From: Fistularia commersonii
Taxonomy: Eukaryota > Chordata > Actinopteri > Syngnathiformes > Fistulariidae
Direction of reading: 5' to 3'
DNA length: 64,000 nucleotides
Assembly: GCA_037954325.1 (NCBI GenBank)
Contig: JBBMNZ010000036.1
Location: 1,302,001 to 1,366,000, forward strand
Positions 11,911-24,982 of the stretch are shown here, piece by piece (positions within the stretch are counted from its first letter, which is position 1; each line of letters starts with the position of its first letter). A program made the translations under genes and the position numbers. Below the pieces are notes generated by a model that did no database searches, was not told the origin of the DNA, and saw only the letters and a program-made list of their open reading frames with translations.

Positions 11911-13112
11911 AAGTTATCACGAAATCATGTTTTTACCGAAAGACACTGTCCTGCCGTTAATGAAGTTTGTTCCATGAGACCTGGTGTCACATCTGTTTCC
12001 ATAAGTGATGTTTGAGTGTGTATGTGTGCGTGCATGTGCATGTGTGTGTGTGTCTCACTGTATACTCCTTGCCCGGGGGAACATTGTGTCTCGGTTGTTT
12101 TCCATTTTGAAGTGGTTTGTGCTCGAGGTGTAAACACTTGAAACAGGTGAACACACACACATGCAAACGGTTGCCAGAAAACTGTTTACGCTCTGCTTTA
12201 TTCTTCCTCTTTGAAAACATTACTAGTATTACTCTTGTTTGTGGTTCTCATGTTGTTTCCTGCAAAAATTTACAAAATATCCCAGTCACCAATGTCTTTA
12301 TTATTAATAATCCCCCATGCAACACTTAAAAAGCCATCCATCTGTTAGTTTTCTCACCAAAACAACTTATTTTACGGTGCATATGGATCTACGATGAAGG
12401 GTGTTGCAGTCTCAGAGGATACAGTGACTCGGAGCCGCAGTAAAAACCTTCCACCTGAGAATAAAAGCAGCTCAGGCTGTATGGTCGCAGAGTCAGGATT
12501 GGTGCGTTGACCGCCCTCGCTGCCTGGCCTGGCGTGGGACCAGGATGCGTCCGGCGCCCGCGGCTGTCCCGATAAGGAGCAGGTGGCTCGCCTCGGTCCT
12601 GACAGCCAATCACGAGCGTCTGTGTGGAAGCAGCTTCCCTGCTATCGACGCTAAACCTTTTCTCTCCAGTCGCCCACGTGCCGCCACTGCCGAAGTGCCG
12701 GCGCTGAGAGTGTGGCGGAACACGGAGAACGTCTTTATGTAAAAGGAGAGCGTGATGAGGGGGGATTAGCCGCAGGAGACGCCTCCGGCGATAAACCCGT
12801 GTCAGCGGCGTCACACGCGCCCTTGTCGACTTGAGAAGCAGCAGCTGCACCTGTAATTCATCCCCGAGCTGCCGCTTCCACGTCTGTGCCCCTGGCTCTC
12901 GACCGCCACCCCCATCCAGGCGCAGCGAGCGGTTGACGGTCTCCCGGAGACGACTCATGCCGGTACAGAGATAGGATTTGTCTCCATGACGGAGCTGAAA
13001 GCAGATGCTGATCCGCAGTCGAGGTATCTCGCAACACGAGTGACAGCGACGGCAGGAAATCTGCCCCCGACAAGCATGTTGATCTTCTGGGGTCAAGACC
13101 CAGTGTCACGGG

Positions 13113-13147
<35 letters not shown>

Positions 13148-13298
13148 CACAAGTTGACAGTAGCTGTGAATGTCCAATGAATCACTGAGACACTCACATG
13201 GAAGTCAATCCTTGCAGGCTTCTGTAGCTGCAGAGTCCAAAGGGTTAAGCTCTACCTCAAAATGTGTGAAACCGAGCCCAAGTCACATGGGTTAAAAG

Positions 13299-13397
<99 letters not shown>

Positions 13398-13490
13398 AAT
13401 CTGCTGATACAGCAGAGTTGAGAGGTGTAACTGAGCGAGACCCCGTTACTGAAGTCCCAACTGCCTGCAGACCCATGAACATACCCGCAG

Positions 13491-13535
<45 letters not shown>

Positions 13536-16500
13536 GGCTCCCTCAAAGCTTTCCTGGCGCATTAGATAGCTAAAGTGAAATTCAGTTACGCTTGTGGTTG
13601 CAGGACAGTCCTGAAGAAATAGTCCCCAGGACCTTTAAAGTGAATTATTCTTATTTCTATTTATTTTATCCTCAATACTGTATTACTTATCATTTTTTTG
13701 TCCTAATACTTTAGTCTATTTTTTACATTTTATTCTGTATTATTAGGGTCCATTATCTGGTAATATTTTGCTAAATTCATTTCATTAAAACTATGCTTTC
13801 CAGCTGATTCCCAGTAATTATATTGTTAATATTATTGTTGTTGTTATTATTGATCTAATGTGTCCAGGAGTACCAGGATAAGAGGTCAACAACTGATTAC
13901 TGACACATCCCTCAAAAATATTTGAATCTCAGGAGAGAGATTTAAGAGAGAAAAAAAGTCTGAAGATCACAATCTTAAAAACAAACAAGGATAGTGAGGA
14001 CATTTTTTCTATTTTTAGCTATTGATACTTTTTTTTTCCTTTATCACTTTGTCTTTTTTATTTTTCATTGTCTTATTTTTATTGTTTCTTTTAAATCTGT
14101 ATTTTGTCTACATGTATATGTAGGGTGCCCTTGAATGTCTTAAATGAAATGTAATATTATTGTTATTATTATTATTGTTATTCAAATAGTGAACCTGAGA
14201 GTTAGCAGGTTCTGTTCCTGAGATGTTTTAACAGATTGTTTTCCTCGAGTCAGTCATCCATTTCTTCAGGTGGCTGTTCTCTATTTAATTTTGTTTTATT
14301 TTAATGTTAATTATCTTTTCTTAATTTCACTTTGTAAATCAAAGTCTAGAACTCAATGGCAACGCATGGGAATCCTCTGAGCCTCCTCTCTTTCGGTTTT
14401 TATGAATCTTTGTGTGGATTCTGTGCCGGGGAATCATCCCTAGTTTCTACCTGGAAACCACCCATGCCGTGAGAAACACTTGCTAACCTGCCAAAGAAAA
14501 AGCAACCAAGTAACCTTTAAGGTTGAAAATGACTCGAGACCAACACAACTCCGACATCCAACATCTGTGTTATCCCTGAAGGAGTCATGTGGTTTCTGCT
14601 GCTGGTTTGGTCTCCATCCTTCAGCTCTTTGGCTCTGTTTTCCTTTCTGTAGGTGCTTTCGCATTGTAGGAACTTTTTACAGTTCCTGGAACCTTTAAAG
14701 GAACTGTTTCTTGCTGCATTGGGACAGCAGAGGAACCAGGCACCGTGGACCTCAGTTCATGGAACCATTTTAGCTTCTACTCCAAGGCAGGGTCTCTTTA
14801 CGTTGCCATAGCAACTCATGTGACATAGGTAATAAGGGGAAATCATAATCCACGCCCTTGCAAATAATTGTGGTCACCTGTCGATTGTTTTCTCGGGACA
14901 ATTGACAGAACCAGCGAGAAATGGACTGCTGAAGAGGTCCAAGCTCCTCCGGACTGACCTTTCTTGCCAAATAAGTGTGGAGTTAGCCAACACTGGGCTT
15001 TGTTGATACAGCGAAGAAGTGCAGGGAAAAGATAAAAACGCTGTAACCCATCTCATAGTCCATGGTTATTATTCCCACCATGCAGAACCTGAATGCAGCT
15101 TTGCTCTCCATGTTTCTCTTCCGATTAGTTTTTGAGCTTGGCGCTTTGGTGCAGACACTTGCCTCCCTTATTGCCTGTGCTAATTCAAAACTAAAAGGAG
15201 GGTAGCACCTGGAACAAAATTGGAGCTGGATAGTACTGAGAACTTTTTGGCCTCAAAGTGGTATTGTGTCCCACTGTACTCAGGGAAACAGAGCCAATTT
15301 GGAGTGGAGTCACGAGAGACGGAGTTGATACTAGGACTGACCAACGCCTGCCAAGGCACAGTCAACAATGACGTGTTTAAGCAATGTTTTAAAAAAAAGG
15401 TGATGTCAACCATGACCCCTATCCTCCCGGTTCCTCCGCCGTCCTCACTGCAGCACGTTCCGCGCCTATTTTACTGGCAGACGGACCTTATTTATGTGAA
15501 AACGTAATTGTCGTCTGGGATCCGGGCGAGAGGACGACGTCTGCGGATGGGCACGAAGGTCAGACGTGCCAACCCGCCCTCACCAAGGAGGAAAGCAATT
15601 AGAGTTCCGAACCTGCCGACACTACAGGAGGAACAGAAAGTAAAAGTGCAGCGGGACGGTTGTCGCAGTGGGTTGGCAGACGTACAGCTACACACACACA
15701 CACACACACACAAATACTCCCGGGTGCACACACATAGCAAAAGCCGGTCAGGACCAGTAGTAGTTTCCCCTCAATTAACCTACATGTCTGCATTAGAGCG
15801 TTGTTCTAAAGAACTCTGCAGGCGTTCCTCTCAGAACACGCCTGGCAGAATATCACCTCATTGGAACAAATTATTTATCTTGCCATTTAACTGATATTAC
15901 AGGGATTTCGGATGTTTGACATGTATCTTATTCCATTGTGTGTCTCCTTATAGGTGACGGGACACTGAGACTCTGGGACGTGAAGGCCGCCGCCTGTCGA
16001 TTGGCCATCGCCGCCCACCAGGCTGAGATCCTGAGCTGCGATTGGTGCAAATACGACCAGGTGGCTGCGACGGTTGAAATTTATTTTCCCTGCTCCGCCT
16101 CAGACTAGCTGCGACAGTAGACTTGGCTAGATTCAGAGTAGGTGGGGACTTGACTGAAAAATATGGAATGAATTAAGAGACTTGAAATCAATCATATTTC
16201 ATGTTTGTTTCCCCATCAGCATGCTGGGGTAAAGCTAATATTACCGACCTATGCGCGAGTACAGTGCTATCACAACCAACTGCAGGCTTGTACAAAGCTA
16301 ATATAAATGACCTGCATGCTAGGATCATGCTAACATAACCCACCTGCATGCGAGTGCTAACCTACTATCGCCGAGCTGTACAGTAGTTCAAAGCTAATGT
16401 AACTAACCTGTGTGATAGTAGAAAGCAAGCTGTGTGCTAGTACAAGGCTAATATAACCGACCTGTATGCTAATACAAAGCTAATATAACCAACATGTATG

Positions 16501-19500
16501 CTACTACAAAGCTAATATTACAACTTGTGTGCTAGTACGAAGCTAATATAACTGACCTGCTTGCTAGTACAAGGCTAATATTATGTCAGTGAAACACAGT
16601 GCGAATCTTCTTCTTTTTCTTTTGGCTTTTCCTGTCAGGGCTCGCCACAGCGAGTCAACTTTCTCCATCTAACCCTATTCTCTGTATCTACCTCTCTCAC
16701 ACCAACTACCTTCATATCCTCTCTCACTACGTCCATACATCTTCTCTTTGGTCTTCCTCGAGACCTCTTGCCTGGCAGCTCCAATTCCAGCATCCGTCTG
16801 CCAATATATTCACTATCCCTCCTCTGTACATGATCCAACCATCTCAGGCTGGCTTCTCTGACCTTCTCTCAAAAACATCTAACATGAGCCGTCCCTCTGA
16901 TAGACTCATTCCTGATCCTATCCATCCTGGTCACTCCCAAAGAGAACCTCAACATCTTCATCTCTGCAACCTCTAGTTCTGCCTGCTGTCTTTTGGTCAT
17001 CGTAACAGTTTCTAGTCCATACATCATCGCTGGTCTCACCACTGTCTTGTACACCTTTCCTTTTATTCTGGCTGATAGTCTTCTATCACATAGTACCCCT
17101 GACACTTTTCTCCACCCATTCTAACCTGCTTGGACCCGTCTCTTCACCTCTTTTCCACACTCTCCGTTGCTCTGGACTGTTGACCCTAAGTACCTGAAAT
17201 CCTCCAGCTTCTTGATCTCCACTCCCTGTAGCCTCACCGTTCCACCTGAGTTCCCCTCATTCACACACATATATTCTGTCTCGCTGTGACTAACTTTCAT
17301 TCCTCTCCTTTCCAGAGCATACCTCCACCTCTCTAGATTTTCCTCTACCTGTTGTCTGCTCTCACTACAGTTCACAATGTCATCTGCAAACATCATGGTC
17401 CATGGGGATTACTGTCTAACCTCATCTGTCAGCCTATCCATCACCATTGCGAACAAGAAGGGGCCCAGAGCTGATCCCTGATGGAGTCCCACCTCCACCT
17501 CGAACTTCTCTGTTACCCCTACAGCACACCGTACCAGTGTCTCACAGCTAGCATACATGTCCTGCACCAGTCTAACATACTTCTCTGCCACTCCAGACTT
17601 CCTCATACAATACCAGAGCTCCTCTCTTGGCACCCTGTCATATGCCTTTTCTAGGTCTACAAAAACACAATGCAGCTCCCTCTGACCTTCTCTGTACTTT
17701 TCTATTCGCATTCTCAACGCTAATACTGCATCTGTAGTACTCTTCCTAGGCATGAAGCCATACTGCTGTTCACAAATGCTGACTTCTGCTCTCAGTCTAG
17801 TTTCCACTACTCTTTCCCATAACTTCATTCTATGGCTCATCAACTTTGTCGCTCTATAGTTGCCACAATTCTGCACATCCCCTTTATTCTTAAAAATATG
17901 CACCATCACACGTCGTCTCCATTCTTCAGGCATCTTCTCACTCTCTAAGATCCTGTTTAATAATCTAGTCAGAAAATCTACCGCTGCCTCTCCTAGACAC
18001 TTCCATACCTCCACAGGTATATCATCAGGACCAACTGCTTTTCAACTTGTCATCCTCTTCAATGCCTTCCTCACTTCACTTTTACTAATTTGTGCTACTT
18101 TGTGGTCTACAATAGTCACCTCTTCTACCCTTGCCTCTCTTTCATTTTCCACATTCATCAGCTCTTCAAAGTACTCTTTCCATCTTGCCATCACTCTTCT
18201 AGCATCAGTCAATACATTTCCCTCTCTGTCCTTAATTACCCAGACCTGTTGTATAGATCATTCTCACCCTCCTTACTATCTAACCGAGCATACAAGTCAT
18301 CGTATGGCTTTTGTTTTGCCTTTGCTACCTCTATCTTTACCTTTCACCGCATCTCCCTGAACTCCTGTCTGTTCTCTTCAGTCCTCTCAGTATCCCACTT
18401 CTTCTTTGCTAACTGCTTTCTCTGTATATACTCCTGCACTTCCTCATTCCACCACCAAGTCTCTTAATATACTTTCCTTCCAGATGACACACCAAGTACT
18501 CTTCTATCCGTCTCCCTGATAACACTAGCTGTTGTTGTTCAATCACCTGGAAGCTCACCCTGACTACCCAGACCCTTTCTCAACTTCTCCCTGAAATCCA
18601 TGCAACACTCCTCCCTTTTCAGCTTCCACCACTTTGTCCTCTGCTCTGCCTTTGTCCTCTTCATCTTCCTTGTCACTAGTCATCCTACAAACCACCATCC
18701 TACTGTACTTATTGTACTTATTGTACTTATTATACTTATTGTACCTTTTGTACTTAAGACCTTAAAACACTTGATAGCCTTAACCTTGACAATTTATATT
18801 TCATTGTATTTCTTATTCTCCCTCCTTCCTATTATTATCTATTACTGTTATGTTTTTGCTTGAAACTCTGGCACGACAATTTCCTTCAGGAAAAATAAAG
18901 TTGTTCTCATCTCATCTCATCTCATCTCATCTCATCTCATCTCATCCCATCTCATCTATGCTGTCTGGCTACACTCTCACCTACAACTACTTTACAGTCA
19001 CTGATCTCTTTCAGGTTACCCCGTCTATACAAGATGTAGTCTACCTGCGTGCTCCTACCTCCGCTCTTATAAGTTACCCTATGTTCCTGTTTTTTCTGGA
19101 AAAAGGTGTTCACTACAGCCATTTTCAATATTTTTGCAAAATCTACCACCATCTGTCCCTCTGCATTCCTATCCTGGATACCAAATCTGCCCATCACTTC
19201 TTCATCCCCTCTATTGCCTTCACCAACATGTCCATTGAAGTCTGCACCAATTACCTCTCTCATTTCTGGGAATATTCTGCATCGCTTCATCTAACTCATT
19301 CCAGAACTTCTCCTTCTCTTCAGATTCACATCCCACCTGTGGGGCATAGCCACTAACAACATTGAGCATCACACCTTCAATTTCCAATTTCAGACTCATA
19401 AGTCTATCTGACATTCTTTTCACCTCTAGGACGTTCTTAACAAACTCCTCCTTCAAGATAGCTCCTACTCCATTTCTCCTCCTGTCATTACCATGATAGT

Positions 19501-22500
19501 ACAACTTAAAGCCTGCTCCTAAGCTTCTAGCCCTACTACCTTTCCACCTGGTCTCCTGGACACACAGTATATCCACCTTCCTCTGCATCATGTTGACCAA
19601 CTTTCTACCTCTTCCTGTCATAGTCCCAATATTCAAAGTCCCTACTCTCAGTCCCAGGTTCTTTCCTTTCCTCCTCTCTCTCTGCTTCCGAACACGCACT
19701 CCTCCTCTTCTTCTTGTTCTTCGACCCACAGTAGCCCAATTTCCATTAGTACCCTGTAGGTCATCAGTACCAATGGCGGTTGTTGTTAACCTGTTCGGTG
19801 GCCGATATGGTATAGTTTTGGTTGACTCGCATATTTGGTTTTGGCAAAAGTTTTACGCCGGATGCCCTTCCCGACACAACCCTCTACATTTATCCGGGCT
19901 TGGGACTGGCACAGGGAGACACTAGCCCGTGCCCCTCAAAGGCAGGCTTGGCGAGACATGGGCCAGTGCCGCCCTGAGGCTGCATTCCAGTGTGAATGAA
20001 AGTGTGATTAAAACATACATTTTTGTTCTTAATTACCGTATTTTTCTGACTATACGTCGCTCCGGATTAGAAGTTGCTCCAGCCAAAAATGCATAATAAA
20101 GAAAGAAAAAAAAACATATATAAGTCGCACTGGAGTATAAGTCACATTATTTTTGGGGGGAGGGGGGGGATTTATTTAATAAAATCCAACACCAAGAATA
20201 GACATTTCATCTTGAAAGTCAATTTAAAACGAAAATAGAGTAGAGAAAAACAGGCTGAACAAGTATAGCTTATATGATGCATAAACAACGAACCGAGAAC
20301 GTTTTTGGTAGGCTATGTTAACGTAACATATTACGGTAAGAGTCATTCAAATAACGATAGCATATAGCACATGCTACAACCAAACAATCTGTGTCACTCT
20401 TAATCACTAAATCCAACGAAATCTTCTTCGGTGTCACATCTGAACAACTCCGCCAGCTCCGAAGGTAAACAATGTGCCGCTTCCTCATCTACTGGTACGT
20501 CGCTTACGTCAGTCATCGTCACTTGCAGTTCCAATGATTCCAGCCTTTCTGAATCCTGGCAGGATGGCGTCCTTGCTCTGATAGAGCGGCGAATGCGTTG
20601 CATGAAGCGTTAACACCAGGAAGGTCCTCTCGCAAAGTCAATTATATTCATCTCCTTGGCAGACGCAACTGTCCTGTTGACAAGCCTCTACCGGCAGCAC
20701 GTTGTTCAAGCACCCAAGTGTGAACTCGTTCCGCTAGCCGTGGCCAGCTAGCTTTTAGCCCACGATTAGCTTTTTTAGTTTTCTTCATTTCAGTAAGAGT
20801 AATCTCTGCTTTTCACCAGTCCCTCACAAGTTTCTCTCTATCTTCAAACTTTCTCTCTGCTGCTCGCCATTTTCGGCTGCATATTTCACTACTTCCAGCT
20901 TGTAACCTGCAGAATATGATTTTCTTTTCTGTGCCATTTTTGTTCAGCCCTTCTCAGTTGTTTTTATAAGTTAGCGCGAATGTTGAAATGATCGATTTTT
21001 AAAGGTACAGAAATCGCTGGTAGCTTCTTTTTCCACAACGCTCTTCTGCCATGACCTGCCCCCACTGAATTTTGATTGGTTGCCGTGTGTGTGTGACAAC
21101 CGCTGTTATACTAAAGACACGCACGCAGACACAGACACACACACATCAGAGCAAGAGAGCTCAATTATTTCAGACATAAGTCACTCCAGAGTATAAGTCG
21201 CACCCCCGGCAAAACTATGAAAAAAACTGCGACTTATTGTCTGAAAAATACGGTGATTGAAATGAACCGCTAAAGTTCGAGCCCCCATTCAGATGTTTAG
21301 AAGAAGACGTGGGTCATAAGTTTTGTATAGAAGTTTTGGATTGAAATATATTTAAACTGTAGGGATTTGGTTCAAAGTTTTAAAAAATTCTTGGTAGAAG
21401 AAGGGAAAAATTATGTGAATAGTAATTTTCCAACATCTCCAGGCGGTTTAAATTAATGATTTACATATTTAAAGGGTTTATTTTAATATTTATGTTTATT
21501 TTTACAGTAGATATTAATTTATATAGAGCTGTATTTAATCTATTTTGGCGCCTTTTCTACATGGAGTTCTATACTTTTGGCATAGATTTTGTAATAGTTC
21601 ATGTTGAACGATGACTCACTGTGTGTGTGTATGCGTGTGTGTGTGCGTGTGCGCGTGCGTGGGTGTGTGTGTGTGCATGATTGTGCTCAGAATATCGTGG
21701 CTACAGCTTCTGTCGACCGAAGTGTTTGTGTCTGGGATCTCAGAAACGTCCGGCAGCCCGTCAGTCAACTGTTGGGGCACGCCTACGCTGTGCGCAGAGT
21801 CAAGGTACCCACACACACACACGCACACACACACACACACACACGCACACACACAGCCACAAACACAAGCACATTGCCATAAATCCACTGTTCTCATAGA
21901 TGAGTGTGTGTTTCTGACAGCATCAAAACACCCACATAAATGCGCCTAATGAGCCACACACACGCGAACATACACAGACACACACATACCCACACTTGTT
22001 TGGACATCATTACAAGGACGGACCCTGAGATGCCGCATCCTGTCCTCCCCAAACCCCCCCAAAGATCACGTTTCATTTTGTCACTGGAAATTTTTCTACA
22101 TTATAACTATTTACTTTATTGAATTTGGGATTCCATATACTCTTAATCCATCTATTCTTTTTCTTTCTCACAGTAGTCTTTAAGCATTATATTTTTAGGT
22201 ACTATTTTTTGGGTTGTTTTCAGGTAATTTACCTAGCAAATCAAGACATTCTGTTTATCGTTTTCTGGTATTACCGGATAAATCGTCTAAAGTTTCTTGC
22301 TAATTTTTCGGGCTGATTTTAAGCACTCACAAATGGTGTTCGGTTAGAATAGTATGATAATAGCTGTGTAAATACATCTTGTAGACAAATTATAATTATG
22401 AATTACAATTATAAACCAGATCATCATCAAATATTATTCAGGTCTGATATTAGGGATGCAGGACCAGCCGCTGTTTTCTGTATCCTCAGTATCTGCAGAT

Positions 22501-24937
22501 GTTAGAAAGTAAAACAGCTGCGTTTGAAAGAGGAGGAGGAGGGAGTCCGGTGTCTGACCCCCTGTCAGACATGGAGAAGTAAATGGAGGAGATCATTATA
22601 GAGTCTCAGCGGAGCCTTCAGTGTTTCTGCTGAGCAACTAGAAAAGCTGAAAGTGTCTAATCAGGAGCTGAAGGGCCGGTTTCAGTGCCCTCAGTGGACG
22701 TGGCTCGCTAACATTTAGCCCCCATTTTCCTTTTCCCATTTTTTCCATATTTTAGATATTTTAATTGAATTTTCAGGGAACCGCTTTGAGAAACAGGTGT
22801 GTCAAAATCTGCAGCACACTCAGTTTTGACTCATTCTAATCACAATCCATTTATCAGCATTGAGGACGCGGAGGGTCACGTGACTCCGCGACCTGGACGC
22901 TCTTGAAGCCAACCACGGAGCCGCCCCCCTCACCCTCTTCTGTTTCGCTCTCCTTACAGTTTTCTCCCTTCTGTCGGACTGTGTTGGCGTCCTGCTCCTA
23001 CGACTTCACCGTGAGGTGAGTCCATGATGTCATCACTTCATGGCGCCATTGCTTTGAAAGCAATTTTTGATGTTTGAAAACACATCTGACATTCCCCCTC
23101 GTGGTGCGCTGCTGCATGTTGATTTCATGCAGGATCCAGAGGTTGAGATCAAATGACTTATTTCAGGCTTTTATCAGGGCTTGGACTTTGACGAGTTAAT
23201 TTTGAATAATTAATTCCAAAAAATAACGCATCTTAATTGTGCTTTCATTTGCACCACCGAGCGTCTCTCAATGCCCGAGTTCTTGGGGGACAGCTCACAC
23301 CGAAGCACCGTGGACTTTATGTGGAAAGGAGTTTGCGGAACACAGGAGCATCTCCACCCTCTGTTAGCACCTCATTGCTAAACATGCTAGAGCTAGCATG
23401 CAGTAATATTAGCGTTGTGCTTGAGCACAGCTTGGTAATGTCAGTATTGTACTCGCGCACACGTTGGTAATATTAGCATTGCACTAGCGCTCATGTCACT
23501 AATGCTGACTTTGCTGTGGAAAATAATGTTATTGCTAAATTTGTTAAAGAAAGCAAAGTATCGCCAGTCAGCTCTCATAATCAGAAACAAAAGTTCAAGT
23601 CCAGATGGATCGCCATCTTGCTTCTCCTCGGTAGAAGATCAGCGCAGACAGGAGGCGCTGCTGATCATTTCAGTTGATGAGAATTACAAATATGCCACCC
23701 ACAAAGACAACGTCCAAACCAATCCAGCAGCTGGATGACGATAAAGGGACGTAAAGCAGGTCATGATGTAGAGATACAGATGTGTTTTCTGCACTTGTCT
23801 ATTGGTCTGTGTCATAGACAGATGGGGAAACAAACAAGACTGTAATGGTAAAGCTCATGTATGCTGATTCAGTCAACAAACAAACGTACAAAATATTTCT
23901 AAACAATTCATTTTGATGAATTAAAAAGTCTTTTAATCGAGCGCCATCATAAGTTTTTATCAAAGATAAAAGGCCGGTTTTGGTTCCTCCCCCTTCTTAT
24001 CCAGTGAAGCCTCCGTGTTCCGCTGACGGAGATCAAATCTGCACGACTGATGCCTCAGAGGTTTTTACTTCACTGCTATGTTTGCCGAAAGCTGAACCTG
24101 GTCAAATAGAAGTATTGTTCTTTAAATATTGTGCTTTTAGGGAATATAAGGGGGCAGGGATTTTTCTTTAGCAAAGTATTTGTTTTGGTTCCCGGGCCCA
24201 CCCTAGCCTATCAAAGTAGCCTCAGGCAGCCCTATTTTAATTAATCAATTGATTTTTAAATTCTTGTCCATTTCCTCTCGTTAAAGTCGAGGGTCAAAGG
24301 TCAGCAGGGGTCTTGTTCTGTACAGATCGCTGAGACACAAACTATCGTGCTAATTCATGTGTTAGCGCTGGGGTTAAATAATTAGCCTGATTAGCGGAAA
24401 AGAGGGAGACGACACGGACAACGTGGAGAGCAAAGCCGCCTCAGCGTTCATATTCGGCGTGGCGGGAGTTGCAAACATATGGGTGAAGTGTTTTTATTTT
24501 CTCCCTGCACTGCTTCGCTGTGTGAAGAACCCTGCCGTTAGCTAACGCTGTACTTATTTTGGCGAAAATGTTAATGCTTCGCTGTGAGCCCCGGAAAGCG
24601 ATTGTGTAATTTTATTGAAAAGCTTCTATAAAGGAAAGGCATTAATGTCAGTTGACAAAAGCAGCGATCGTCTGCTTTAACACGAAGTTTAAGAGACAAA
24701 GACTCATTTTTTTCTCCGAGCCCTTTGTGAAATCCAGAAGGAGGAAAGTCTGAAACTTTGTAAAATGTTAGGAGACAAACTGCTGAGGGTTTAAAATTTC
24801 GTTTAGCTCTTTTATGACCAATATTATGAAGATGAAGAGGAGGAGTGGCGCTCTGTGAAAGAAACCATGTTTTCCACACCACTGCGTCTTGTCCATTCGT
24901 CCATGAAACTGCTGACGAATAAATTCATGTATGTATG

Positions 24938-24982
<45 letters not shown>

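Larger units (their letters stand above)
10816..15953 (+). other. PEX7 intron 5
   Basis: CA/TG tracts, plain AT-rich DNA (11060-11800, 13560-14640), a GC-rich patch at 12480-12960 with E-box words (cagctgcacctg at 12842-12853), and transposon relic A. Confidence 0.8.
16606..19985 (-). mobile_element. RTE-clade LINE copy 2, in PEX7 intron 6
   Basis: An antisense copy of the same family, close to copy 1 throughout. It has a longer 5' end than copy 1 and is interrupted by an L2-type 3' fragment at 18704-18955. Its RT part (18014-17409) reads EVWKCLGEAAVDFLTRLLN and VDLEKAYDRV. Its endonuclease part is at about 19729-18952. It shares the TGA in KRMTS-stop and the TAG in QAG-stop-NGWRK with copy 1, and has private frameshifts in the endonuclease. 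Much of intron 6 is this element. Confidence 0.9.

Noticed and set aside
12389..13096. A 235-codon ORF on the - strand
   Set aside because: It lies in PEX7 intron 5, in a GC-rich patch with few stops by chance; it has no recognisable domain, splice context or compositional sign of coding.
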